A DNA stretch of 64,000 nucleotides, from positions 76,757-140,756 of the forward strand of contig VTPC01005359.1 in assembly GCA_011009095.1 (NCBI GenBank), in the 5' to 3' direction. The notes beneath the pieces were generated by a model. That model ran no database searches and was not told the DNA's origin. It was given only the letters and a program-made list of their open reading frames with translations. Within the stretch, counting starts at the first letter, position 1, and every line of letters begins with the position of its first letter. The translations under genes were made by a program, and so were the position numbers. The stretch comes from Ignelater luminosus. Its lineage: Eukaryota; Arthropoda; Insecta; Coleoptera; Elateridae. This document shows positions 51,501 to 55,779 of this stretch, piece by piece.

Positions 51501-53510
51501 TAATTGGGGATTTGAGTGGCAATTATTTTCAAATTCATTGCCTAAAACCACTGAATAATAATAATAACATTAAGAAGGGTGTAGATCACCATTTGTGTTT
51601 AATAAAGACAGTGTGTTATAAAGATTTTTAGCTTAGTAATGAATTTTAGGTACACATTTTTTGTAATAATCTTTTTTTAATTTTAATATTGTCAACTATT
51701 TCAGGTAATTCGGCAGATGTAAGATAAGAAATACTACATGAACTTTGTGTTAGCAGTACTTAACCTGCGACAGTATTTTTTTTTTTTGTTTTGTAGCTCA
51801 CAGATTTGAACTTTTTATTTTTTACTCATTCTGAAATTACAGTATTTTATTTTACCATTTCTGTAACTAGAACTCTACGGTTTAAAGAAAAATAACAAAA
51901 CAAATGTAAAAACTGTGCTCAGAATCTTTTTGTTTACATTTGTAAATTCATTTCTCTTTCAGTTGAGCAATGTTCTATTTTTACATTATTTACAATTAGT
52001 TAGAATTTCCAAAGAAGTACAAAATTGTATATTGTACAAATGAAATGGCATACCATCAATTGTATCGCTTAAAATGTATTGTTAAAATTAACATTACACC
52101 TTGGTAGTGTATATGTGAGGCTACATTTATAAATGTATTGTAATAATGTCCAACAATACGAATTGTGAATAAAATTTGTAAATGTAGCTGACTTTTAAAA
52201 TGTGTTCTAAAAGTTAGACTTGTTTAATATGTTAATTTAGCAATGATACGTAAACTGTACTTTTATCATTTTATTTTTAAGGTCTTTGTTTAATATAAGT
52301 GCTATATACATGTATAATTCCAATACATTTTATCTTTTGTAGTTTGATTTTTTTTTAAGCGATTGCTTGAAATGTTTAGTTGAATAATATAAATTTTTAC
52401 AAAATCTTGTAATTTTTATTTATTTTTTTTTAATTATAATTTAAGTGTCTTGACTGCTATTTTTTAATAACTTTATCGGCTTAAAAAAATCTTCAATGCA
52501 CATAAGAAGTTCACCACGACATTTCTTAGTTTTAAAAATCTTCACACTTCAGCAGCTGACTCTTGTGTACGTTCTAAAAAAATAACATGAAAGGAAAATT
52601 AAGATTTTGCTGGAAGAAATATTTTGGATTTGCTTTGCTAAAGGAAAAAATTATGTGATTATTATAATACGTGAATAAAATATTATTGGAATAGATTGTT
52701 GATCATGTTTTAAAAACGTGTTTTTGATTTGCAGGAAATTGTATTGAATGTTTAAGTATAATGGAAATTGCAATTTTAAAAAGGAATGTAGTACAACTAA
52801 TTAATTTAAATTTAAATCAGATAACACTATCAAAGTGAGACTTTTTGATGTGATAACCTTCATTCATAAATAAACTATTAAAAATCCTTTGTTTAGAAAT
52901 CTTTTTAAATGTTTTAAAATTAAATTGTTTGATTTGATAAAATTTTCCAAATTTTAAAATCTTGATACTTTTAAATTAAACTTGTAACTTTTTAAATCAA
53001 TTTTCATTATGCTGTGTATGTATAATATTTTTAGAAATTTATGCAGTCGCGTCAAATTATTTCAGATTGCTCAGATTTGAAATAAAATAATGTGAACATT
53101 TGAGTACTGCAGGTGGATGATCAATAATAATACAATAATGTACGTGTTGTCAAATAATGCTACCTGACCGTTAAGTAATTGCTTTTGTTTCAGATACTAC
53201 TAGTGTGTCATCAAGTAGTAATCAATCTCGGGTGACTTCTACACCAGGGCCATCCTCAGTATCAAGTTCAGGCTACCCTGCAAGTCCTTCTGTTATAAAT
53301 TTAGACAGTCCTTCACCTCCACGTTCACCACAAAATAGCGCTTCTGCTGCTGCAACACAATCGGCAATCTCTTCTCAGCCTTCTTCTTGTATGTTGATGG
53401 GCTCTAATGGTGTAATACCTGAAACAACACCTGTATTTAATGCTCCTGGATCAATGCCTTTCTTGGATCTGGATAGTGAAAGAAATAACGGAAATGTGTT
53501 TAACTATTGA
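6548..53510 (+). CDS. Su(var)2-10: PIAS-family E3 SUMO-protein ligase (Su(var)2-10 orthologue), 9 coding exons
   Basis: PIAS proteins transfer SUMO from Ubc9 to nuclear substrates and regulate chromatin, transcription and JAK/STAT signalling. Coding exons: 6548-6574, 10171-10337, 21439-21583, 39127-39519, 39582-39822, 39880-40114, 40173-40330, 40459-40659, 53194-53510. All junctions are GT/AG and in phase, giving 627 residues. Domains: SAP at about residues 10-46 with the LQMLL motif at 20-24; PINIT region from about residue 140, with PVNIT at 262-266; SP-RING with C348, C359, C364, H366, C369, C387 and C390; acidic SUMO-interacting motif [13 protein letters not shown] at 491-503; Ser/Pro-rich tail with [10 protein letters not shown] at 556-565. 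The zinc-ligand pattern CxH..C and CPVC is intact, so the ligase core looks functional. Family identity is firm. The first coding exon and use of alternative exons are inferred. Confidence 0.95.
6963..7080. repeat. Small palindromic MITE in PIAS intron 1
   Basis: The arm GAATTGGGTTAACCGGATCA is mirrored by TGATCAGGTTAATCCGGTTC about 40 bp later, and the outer parts (TTTATGAAAATTG and CAATTTTTGTAAA) also pair. It is about 118 bp, non-coding and hairpin-forming. Confidence 0.55.
7706..7833. repeat. Foldback MITE, copy 2 (family of 2.0 kb)
   Basis: The left arm AGAGCAGTAATCATGATGACG, then CCAATAAAAAAGCTC, pairs with the right arm GAGCTTCTTCATTGGCATCA, then CGTGATTACTGCTTCTGGA. The right arm matches the right arm of the 2.0-kb element in order and spacing (AATCAGTAGTTTTTTCATTGG, then ATCTGCTCGTGGACACAAGC), so the two are diverged copies of one family. 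Confidence 0.55.
7834..10170. other. Rest of PIAS intron 1, no gene seen
   Basis: A+T-rich intron sequence. Short open frames (for example at 9534-9731) have no recognisable family and no splice context. I see no transposon protein, RNA gene or long inverted repeat. The acceptor TTTTTGTTACAG closes the intron. Confidence 0.5.
10171..10337 (+). CDS. Su(var)2-10: PIAS exon 2 (SAP domain)
   Basis: It encodes the SAP DNA-binding domain, residues 10-65. The stretch [19 protein letters not shown] is close to the vertebrate PIAS SAP core (SELQVLLGYAGRNKHGRK). The LQMLL motif fits the LxxLL signature noted in PIAS SAP domains. It ends at GTAAGT leaving two bases of a codon, which fixes the phase required of the next exon. 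Confidence 0.92.
10338..11526. other. PIAS intron 2, first part, no gene seen
   Basis: A+T-rich intron with no recognised family. Short homopolymer runs only. Confidence 0.5.
11527..11970. other. 400-base assembly gap enclosed by a perfect inverted repeat
   Basis: Positions 11549-11948 are all N. The 22 bases directly left (11527-11548, containing CTCAACAATTGAAGTG) are the exact reverse complement of the 22 bases directly right (11949-11970, containing CACTTCAATTGTTGAG). Similarity stops abruptly outside. Either an unresolved hairpin or inverted-repeat element lies in the gap, or one read end was duplicated in inverse orientation during scaffolding or gap filling. Apparent open frames across the N run are artefacts. 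Confidence 0.9.
11971..13398. other. PIAS intron 2, second part, possible transposon tail
   Basis: No gene is seen. The strip at about 12220-12420 is slightly less A+T-rich. On the minus strand it reads as short peptide segments ending [13 protein letters not shown], which loosely resembles the C-terminal tail of Tc1/mariner-type transposases, but no catalytic motif or end is visible. Confidence 0.25.
13399..14283 (+). mobile_element. Non-autonomous long-TIR element, family A copy 1
   Basis: The left end TACAGTGTGTCTCAATTTCG is matched, inverted, by the right end (TACAGTGTGTCCCAATTTCG). The arms are near-identical for about 180 bp, to roughly 13580 and from roughly 14100. A TA dinucleotide at each edge suggests Tc1/mariner-type integration. 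A second internal inverted pair surrounds ATTTGTTATGCAAAAATTGC. There is no transposase. The copy at 42723-43524 is the same family in the opposite orientation. Confidence 0.8.
14284..15967. other. PIAS intron 2 stretch, no gene seen
   Basis: A+T-rich. A 13-bp inverted pair (AAGGTAGTTCGAG near 15158 and TTGAACTACCTT near 15950) could be the ends of a diverged element, but nothing between them supports this. Confidence 0.35.
15968..16075. repeat. Compact hairpin, ~48 bp arms
   Basis: GACAGGTCATAGGATTTTA through CCTGCTAACTT is mirrored by AAGTTAACAGGAAGTA through ACTATGGTCTGTCC, with a loop of only a few bases. Arms are imperfect, with scattered mismatches. It could be a tiny MITE or a hairpin RNA precursor within the intron; the sequence does not decide. 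Confidence 0.5.
16076..17090. other. PIAS intron 2 stretch, no gene seen
   Basis: A+T-rich with short open frames only (16079-16339 and 16568-16762). Neither has a recognisable family, splice signals or repeat structure. Confidence 0.45.
17091..18931 (-). mobile_element. Tc1/mariner-superfamily element with very long TIRs
   Basis: The left end TACAGGGTGTCTCAAAATAAC is mirrored by the right end (TACAGCGTGTCTCAAAATAAC). The inverted arms stay alignable for about 430-450 bp (to about 17535 and from about 18480), ending around the shared GAATGCTTGAAAAA. TA borders both ends. The interior carries a broken minus-strand transposase. The overall build matches a mariner-related element common in insects, with arms much longer than the roughly 30-bp ends of classical mariners. 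Confidence 0.85.
17600..18215 (-). pseudogene. Broken mariner-related transposase inside the 17.1-kb element
   Basis: In minus-strand order the segments are: an N-terminal helix-turn-helix-type region ([20 protein letters not shown], then [17 protein letters not shown]), a [14 protein letters not shown] segment, then [21 protein letters not shown] holding the first catalytic Asp, and [20 protein letters not shown]. The segments lie in different frames. The region that should hold the second and third catalytic acids (HDGAPPH-type and later) is absent because the coding part runs into the left inverted arm. This copy cannot make an active transposase. Family assignment is from the characteristic FTDE..FTRNG and HxWxYEN-like motifs. 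Confidence 0.8.
18999..19740 (-). mobile_element. Deleted mariner-type element with ~90-200 bp TIRs
   Basis: The left end TACAGTGTGTTTCGTTTCTC pairs with the right end (inverted TACAGTGTGTCTCACTTCTTAC); arms continue through TTATTTATTTTC and TATACTAC. TA borders both ends. At about 19370-19480, minus strand, a peptide [20 protein letters not shown] resembles the C-terminal tail of Tc1/mariner transposases, so this is probably an internally deleted copy. It lies only 67 bp from the 17.1-kb element. Confidence 0.7.
19741..21438. other. End of PIAS intron 2, only faint coding traces
   Basis: Between about 20340 and 20930 (+ strand) there are short peptide runs such as YKQFMDIAT and a Cys-containing [17 protein letters not shown]. 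They hint at a decayed multicopy gene, but no family can be named safely. The rest is A+T-rich. The intron closes with TTATTATAG. Confidence 0.3.
21439..21583 (+). CDS. Su(var)2-10: PIAS exon 3 (linker, version a)
   Basis: The 145-nt exon starts by completing the codon opened by exon 2 and ends in phase 0 at GTGAGT. It encodes a Ser/Asn/Gln-rich linker (residues 65-113, including [17 protein letters not shown]) between SAP and PINIT. The linker is the least conserved part of PIAS proteins, so support comes from splice sites and phase. The exon at 38209-38401 has equivalent phase and could replace it. Confidence 0.8.
21584..23300. other. Start of PIAS intron 3, no gene seen
   Basis: A+T-rich intron sequence without recognisable transposon, RNA gene or open frame of note. 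Confidence 0.5.
23315..23400. repeat. Possible retroelement 3' tail hairpin
   Basis: CCTGAAGAAGTATAAATATT followed by ATACGAAAGCTTGGGAACT resembles the short stem-loop plus CGAAA.. motif often found just before the 3' end of some LINE or Penelope-like retroelements. It is followed by an AATAAAG-type sequence. No coding sequence accompanies it; low confidence. Confidence 0.25.
23938..25338. repeat. 1.4-kb palindromic DNA element (family B)
   Basis: The left end TACACTAATGGAAAA pairs with the right end (inverted TACACCAATGGAAAA). The arms are alignable for about 400 bp or more (to about 24350 and from about 24925), including GGGTCCACGGACTC and CATTGCATGGACCGG on the left and their complements on the right. 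The ~570-bp centre has no coding potential. TA at each end suggests a Tc1/mariner-type insertion. The right end shares its TA with the next element. Confidence 0.8.
25337..26467 (+). mobile_element. Tc1/mariner-type element with broken transposase
   Basis: The ends are TACAGGTTGATACATAAAAA on the left and, inverted, TACAGGTTGGTGCATAAAAA on the right, both on TA. The + strand carries a decayed transposase from about 25448 ([20 protein letters not shown]) to about 26395. The segment at 25993-26216 contains [14 protein letters not shown], the second catalytic Asp block, and is followed by [17 protein letters not shown], the third-Asp block. Several stops and frame changes interrupt it, so it is inactive. 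At 1131 bp it is near the usual full length for a compact mariner. Confidence 0.82.
26468..28029. other. PIAS intron 3 stretch, no gene seen
   Basis: Very A+T-rich. Homopolymer and (TTA)n-like runs, no recognised element or open frame. Confidence 0.5.
28060..28380 (-). pseudogene. 5'-truncated LINE fragment (reverse-transcriptase ORF C-terminus)
   Basis: The minus strand reads [20 protein letters not shown], then [20 protein letters not shown]. This is the typical last ~50 residues of ORF2 in Jockey/CR1-type non-LTR retrotransposons (LYN.LP....F...L...Y.YSVEEFL). A stop and a short A+T-rich 3' region with AATAAA follow at lower coordinates. The 5' side is lost at about 28380, as expected for incomplete reverse transcription. 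Confidence 0.6.
28381..29640. other. Intron 3 stretch between LINE fragment and hAT relic
   Basis: At 28378 the sequence CAGTGTTGTAAATGCATCTAGATAC begins a zone with recurrent GTATCT words (28400-28520). It could be the 5' end and subterminal region of the hAT relic that follows, since CAGTG is a common hAT terminus. I could not find the matching right end. No complete gene is seen. Confidence 0.3.
29690..30300 (+). pseudogene. hAT transposase relic, upstream part
   Basis: The peptide segments [40 protein letters not shown] and [13 protein letters not shown] follow the order of the RNase H-like region of a hAT-superfamily transposase abundant in insects (..LAH..H..AEEIR..., ...PPQPVLTRWGTWL.A). 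The frame is broken more than once. It stops where a mariner copy begins at about 30305 and resumes after it at about 31727. Confidence 0.75.
30305..31530 (-). mobile_element. DD37D-type mariner relic inserted into the hAT relic
   Basis: The minus-strand transposase begins near 31377 ([20 protein letters not shown]) with a paired helix-turn-helix region and a GRPRSARTP linker. It continues through [16 protein letters not shown] (first catalytic Asp) and [15 protein letters not shown] (second) to [10 protein letters not shown] (third). Counting in this order, 37 residues separate the second and third Asp, as in maT-like DD37D elements. The tail reads [10 protein letters not shown]. Several stops interrupt it, so it is dead. 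The exact termini are uncertain: no long inverted repeat is seen. Confidence 0.78.
31727..31938 (+). pseudogene. hAT transposase relic, C-terminal dimerisation part
   Basis: The segment [20 protein letters not shown] followed by [19 protein letters not shown] is the conserved C-terminal hATC dimerisation region (..[32 protein letters not shown]). It ends in a stop. With the fragment at 29.7-30.3 kb it makes one hAT copy interrupted by a 1.2-kb mariner. Termini are not resolved. Confidence 0.8.
32074..32272. repeat. Palindromic MITE, GGGACAAAATAAATCA ends
   Basis: The left end GGGACAAAATAAATCA is inverted at the right end (TGATTTATTTTGTCCC). Inner arms also pair: CTATTGTACAATTATTTT with ATAATTGTACAATGGG, and GATCATCTTCCTCACAAGTA with TACTAAGGAGCATC. 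It is about 199 bp and non-coding. Confidence 0.65.
32860..33640 (+). pseudogene. Mariner-like transposase relic
   Basis: The 32950-33165 frame reads [20 protein letters not shown], a helix-turn-helix and linker typical of one insect mariner lineage, then [20 protein letters not shown] with the first catalytic Asp (LDDE.YFT). After an insertion-like gap, [20 protein letters not shown] and [17 protein letters not shown] recall the later VLVWIAISPKG and VYKNNWKAKN segments. The WPD..SSHYA block with the second Asp is not recognisable. It is broken and internally deleted. Confidence 0.65.
33235..33264. repeat. Perfect 10-bp stem hairpin
   Basis: CGTGGGTGCT, a 10-base loop, then AGCACCCACG. It lies in the non-coding gap of the surrounding mariner relic and is GC-rich against an A+T-rich background. 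Confidence 0.6.
34480..34697 (+). promoter_or_regulatory. Possible internal promoter and 5' UTR for a short PIAS transcript
   Basis: The interval is less A+T-rich than the surrounding intron and leads into an ATG in good insect start context (CGAAAAAATGA). The assignment depends on the candidate first exon that follows. No core promoter motif is certain. Confidence 0.3.
34698..34736 (+). CDS. Candidate alternative first exon (PIAS without SAP)
   Basis: Thirteen codons ([13 protein letters not shown]) start from an ATG after CGAAAA and end at CAG|GTAAAA in phase 0. Exon 4 at 39127 accepts phase 0, so splicing gives an in-frame protein of 13 + 514 = 527 residues that lacks the SAP domain but keeps PINIT, SP-RING and SIM. 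Joining to the exon at 38209 instead would hit a stop. It could also be an unrelated short frame; no homology supports it. Confidence 0.4.
34737..37120. other. PIAS intron 3 stretch, no gene identified
   Basis: A+T-rich. The region 36200-36950 looks repeat-like and has a 102-codon minus-strand frame (36632-36940), which I cannot assign. A small perfect hairpin GTATGCGTTAGCGCATAC lies near 35417. Confidence 0.4.
37121..37233. repeat. Small nested inverted repeat
   Basis: GCATGTTCAACTGACTGCTC pairs loosely with TGATCGAACAT at the right edge. Between them CTGAGAGTA pairs with TACTCTCAT, and GTGTTACTAAGAACTAACAC forms a central stem. About 113 bp, non-coding. Confidence 0.4.
37234..38208. other. 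PIAS intron 3 stretch, no gene seen
   Basis: A+T-rich sequence without identifiable element; it ends with the acceptor TTCTGATATGCAG of the candidate exon at 38209. Confidence 0.5.
38209..38401 (+). CDS. Su(var)2-10: PIAS alternative linker exon (version b)
   Basis: The 193-nt exon lies between TTCTGATATGCAG and a GTAAAT donor. Read in the phase left by exon 2 it is fully open for 64 codons ([16 protein letters not shown]...[19 protein letters not shown]...) and ends in phase 0, as exon 4 requires. Its length is 1 modulo 3, as for exon 3 (145 nt), so either exon can join exon 2 to exon 4. If both are used, a TGA arises at 38269-38271. Using it yields a 643-residue protein with a basic, Arg-rich linker. 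It might instead be a 5' exon starting at ATG 38219. Not confirmed by homology. Confidence 0.65.
38402..39126. other. Last part of PIAS intron 3, no gene seen
   Basis: A+T-rich, ending in CTTATTTTTCCAG. Overlapping short frames at 38430-38731 have no support. Confidence 0.5.
39127..39519 (+). CDS. Su(var)2-10: PIAS exon 4 (PINIT domain, first part)
   Basis: 131 codons in phase 0 at both ends. It begins with a Tyr/Gln-rich segment ([19 protein letters not shown]) and continues with the conserved PINIT fold: [60 protein letters not shown] and [13 protein letters not shown]. In PIAS proteins this domain helps nuclear retention and substrate binding. Confidence 0.95.
39582..39822 (+). CDS. Su(var)2-10: PIAS exon 5 (PINIT domain, second part)
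   Basis: Encodes residues 245-325 with [20 protein letters not shown], where PVNIT is the form of the name-giving PINIT motif, then [20 protein letters not shown] and the conserved DHTRGL just before the SP-RING. It ends leaving one base of a codon at GTATGT. Confidence 0.95.
39880..40114 (+). CDS. Su(var)2-10: PIAS exon 6 (SP-RING)
   Basis: Encodes the catalytic SP-RING, which binds SUMO-charged Ubc9. Visible residues: [40 protein letters not shown] and [17 protein letters not shown]348, C359, C364, H366, C369, C387 and C390 are all present, so zinc binding should be intact. The exon is nearly identical in spacing to fly and vertebrate PIAS. Confidence 0.97.
40173..40330 (+). CDS. Su(var)2-10: PIAS exon 7 (post-RING region)
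   Basis: Begins YFQDVLGSS, the conserved continuation of the SP-RING C-terminal helical segment, then [12 protein letters not shown] and an acidic [11 protein letters not shown] stretch that may itself bind SUMO (hydrophobic IEII followed by acids). In phase with neighbours. Confidence 0.93.
40459..40659 (+). CDS. Su(var)2-10: PIAS exon 8 (SUMO-interacting motif)
   Basis: Ser/Thr/Lys-rich coding sequence with [13 protein letters not shown] (residues 491-503), a textbook SIM in which a hydrophobic core is followed by phospho-Ser/acidic residues. A basic AKRRALNPK follows. The donor GTATGT leaves one base. Two acceptors downstream fit this phase: the main last exon at 53194 and a candidate alternative at 51705. 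Confidence 0.92.
40660..42722. other. First part of PIAS intron 8, no gene seen
   Basis: A+T-rich. ACAGGCTGTTTGTTTTAAAATGG near 41202 looks like a transposon-style terminus, but no partner end or coding trace is visible. Confidence 0.45.
42723..43524 (-). mobile_element. Non-autonomous long-TIR element, family A copy 2
   Basis: The ends TACAGTGTGTCCACATTTCG and the inverted match at 43505-43524 have the same arm sequence as 13399-14283 (GATCTCGGAAATTGTAAGAG, ACGGCTTACTAGATATTTGC). The interior is present in the opposite order: the TAGTGTGCCATGGCTTTAAAC block is now near the left arm and the AGAGTAAATTCTC block near the right. This copy is therefore reversed relative to copy 1. No protein; TA at both edges. 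Confidence 0.8.
43525..45201. other. PIAS intron 8 stretch, no gene seen
   Basis: A+T-rich, no recognised element, RNA gene or meaningful open frame. Confidence 0.5.
45202..46080. mobile_element. Non-autonomous palindromic element (family C)
   Basis: The ends TACAGTGTGGGATTAAAGTA are identical on both sides when inverted. The arms remain alignable for about 290-330 bp, including TTTTAGTTATGACGTCATCA and TTTCTTCCCTTTATGATCA on both. TA borders each end. The small centre is non-coding. This is a Tc1/mariner-type MITE by terminus and target; no transposase is present. Confidence 0.82.
46081..47040. other. PIAS intron 8 stretch, possible short repeat
   Basis: Immediately right of family C, AAGGGTGCTATTTAAAGAAA (about 46084) to GTTGACACCCTGAA (about 46252) could be a 180-bp element with short GGGTG/CACCC ends. 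Support is weak. The 118-codon frame at 46642-46998 is Phe-rich and A+T-driven and is not called. Confidence 0.3.
47050..48395 (-). pseudogene. Intron-containing pseudogene of a multicopy arthropod family (DUF7869-like)
   Basis: Minus-strand exon-like blocks with splice sites: about 48315-48392 ([20 protein letters not shown], donor GGTAAG), 48131-48195 ([15 protein letters not shown], donor GTAAGT), a degraded block at 47730-48060 ([14 protein letters not shown]), 47464-47721 ([20 protein letters not shown], then [18 protein letters not shown]; donor GTGAGT), and 47055-47315 ending [12 protein letters not shown], then [15 protein letters not shown]. The order and motifs (FC.E.W.L.D...., F.LATF.IS..I....[13 protein letters not shown]) match a large uncharacterised arthropod family that I associate with the DUF7869 region. 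Frames are broken in at least two places and the C-terminus is missing. Whether the family is a transposon or a duplicated host gene is unknown. It is antisense to PIAS. Confidence 0.6.
48400..51704. other. PIAS intron 8 stretch, no gene seen
   Basis: About 3.3 kb of A+T-rich intron without a recognised element or supported open frame. It ends at a good polypyrimidine tract and CTATTTCAG, the acceptor of the candidate alternative last exon. Confidence 0.5.
51705..51727 (+). CDS. Candidate alternative last exon of PIAS (short tail)
   Basis: After GTCAACTATTTCAG, the one base left by exon 8 plus this sequence reads G-N-S-A-D-V-R-stop. The product would be 529 residues, ending soon after the acidic SIM and lacking the Ser/Pro-rich tail. 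An AATAAA at 52168-52173 lies about 440 bp downstream and would suit a 3' end. Alternative C-termini are known for PIAS genes in animals. Using the block as an internal cassette (donor GTAAGA) would break the frame of the main last exon. Confidence 0.45.
51728..53193. other. Last part of PIAS intron 8, no gene seen
   Basis: Highly A+T-rich and possibly the 3' UTR of the short-tail transcript for its first ~450 bp. The intron closes with TTGCTTTTGTTTCAG. Confidence 0.45.
53194..53510 (+). CDS. Su(var)2-10: PIAS exon 9 (Ser/Pro-rich C-terminus)
   Basis: Completes the split codon from exon 8 and encodes residues 523-627: a Ser-rich stretch, [15 protein letters not shown] (a second hydrophobic/acidic, phosphorylatable motif), an Ala/Ser/Gln segment, and the ending [18 protein letters not shown] before TGA. 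The VINLDSPSP and PFLDLD patterns are like those in the tails of other PIAS proteins. Confidence 0.93.
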
Positions 53511-54560
53511 AGACTATCCCAAGAAAGAATAATCTTAATTAAGTGAAAATACATATGACGATGACTGAATAGCTTATTATTTATTGAACTTTTCGTATAC
53601 GTATAGATGATGTAAGGGACATCCACAATGTGTAATTTTTTGTTCTTTTAATAAGAGAGTTATTTAAATTTTATAAATGGAATCTAATATACAAGATAAT
53701 TTCCTAAGTTACAAGATATGGGCTCATTATTTAAAGCAGGGGAGTTAGTAATGTATAATGTAGATTGTTATAATACTTCTAAGTTTTATTTTGTTCAGCA
53801 AATGAAGTCTTAGAAAAAAAGCAAACAGTAACTTTTAACATTTTATAGTTTCAATGTGGATCTTTTATATTTTTTATATTGAAGCAAAACTGGTGCAAAG
53901 TAGGGAGTTTATTATAATTTCTTTTGTATTTAGGTATATATATTTGTCACAGTTTTTGTAAATCACCAAGAGTATTATAAAGTACCTTGTATCTTAGTCT
54001 GATTATAGGTTTTTCTTCTTATTATTCTCTTATAAAATAATCTTTTTTTTTAAATAGGCATATTAATTATACAACTAAAATGTTAAAATAATAAAAAAAG
54101 GTCATCGAGTATTTTTGTAAAAAACAAGTACACATGGTTGACAAAGAACTGTTTTAAGAAGTAGTATGGAATTTGCCTATATACTTGGGTTTTGAAATAA
54201 AAAATTATTTTCTAAACCCTTCTATTGCATACATCTCTGGGTATTGCTATATCTAAATGCAATGTAATGTTTTTTATTATTTTAAAAATGTTACATATAT
54301 AGAGCGAGTATTTTATCAGTTTGTGGCTGTGTGTTGTAATCAAACAATTATGTACTTTTTCACAGCCAGTTCAAAAGAAATTTTGCAACCTAGATCAGTT
54401 TGATCCAAATTTATTTAATTTTAAGATTTATGATATTTTTGAAAAGAGCACAGGTGTAATGTGTGCTGTAAACTGATAAAATACTTGCTTTGTATTTAGA
54501 TATGCATAGTTTTACTGTACTTGATTGTAATTGATAGCATCTAATAATAAATAAATGTGT
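53511..54560 (+). other. PIAS 3' UTR
   Basis: A+T-rich sequence after the stop codon with no competing gene. AATAAA hexamers occur at 54196-54201 and 54550-54555; the latter is followed by GTGTTGGAGACTTGTTTTG, a suitable U/GU-rich downstream element, so the longer end is plausible. The true cleavage site is not visible from sequence. Confidence 0.5.
54550..54555 (+). terminator. Candidate distal polyadenylation signal of PIAS
   Basis: AATAAA followed within 10-30 bases by a G/T-rich tract. It lies about 1.04 kb after the stop codon. Confidence 0.4.
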
Positions 54561-55779
54561 TGGAGACTTGTTTTGTTTTATTTATTTTCTACCTTGCTTT
54601 AGAGTCTTATAAAATGACTCGACATTAGAATTTGCCTTAATATTATCAAATCAAATTTTAATTCTTTTCATGGTGGTGCGTTAAATTTCTTAATTTCTCT
54701 TTATCCATGTAAAACACTACACGTAACGGCAGTGATGGAGTTCTTTCAAGATGTAAAGGTAAGAGAAAATCATATAAGTGATCCATAGGTACCAGTTCCT
54801 ATTTTCTACATGATGGTGATTAAAATAAAATCATTAAATATGAATCCTTTGGGTAAAACACATGCCTTGGTACTTTTACACTGTAATTGTTGAAGTACAT
54901 GGGCAGCACTTATTTGATTATTTGTGTGTTGCCAAAAAAATAGATCAGCAAACCTACACACATCTGTGCACAAGGTGAACAATTTCACTGTTTTAAAACC
55001 ATCACATAATAATCTGGAATTATTAGATTTTCAGATTGACAATAAACAAATTTGTACTCTGAAATGTGTAAAAGTTAAATAAAACATTAATAAGATTATA
55101 ACAGCCTATTAAGAATTGAAAATCTTCTAATCTTGGGGTCTTTCACAAAAACAGTCATTCACATGTATATTTTATAAGTCTTACAATTACTATTAGGACA
55201 TCACAAAGAATGTCATTCTTTTATGAGCAAAGGTATGTATTTGAATCTATTTATTTTAGATATAGTTGCTGTGAATAGTATGGGTCCTAACACTGGTTCA
55301 TGAGGAAGCCTGTCATTATTCGGTATGAGTACTGAGTACCTACAAAGGAAAACCCACTAAATTAACCATTTGGCCTGTCTCCAGGCTTTACTATGACTCT
55401 CTTACAGCATTTATCTCGTAAATAAAATAACAGTTATTCTACCAGATGTAACGAAATGTTTGTAAGTAGATGACACCATGGTATTTGAAAAGTTTGAAGT
55501 TATAAGGTTATGGTATTAAGGATTTAAAACAGGAACTAGCATTTCTTATTCTCCATTTTGCTAGGGTTTATGTGACTAATCTGACTCAGATTCTATGACT
55601 TGTGAATTATCATACATAATTTACACTGCACAGTGTGAATAAAGAACATTCTGGCCATGGTATGAACATATTTATATCATTGCAATAGGTAAGTAATACA
55701 ATAATAATGAAATCTTGAGCCATTTATAGAAATGGCCTTTTAGTGTTTGGATCCGTCCCCTCTAATGCCAAAAAAGATT
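54561..55779. other. Intergenic, no gene seen
   Basis: A+T-rich sequence without supported features. Short minus-strand frames (54806-54988) have no recognisable content. Confidence 0.5.
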
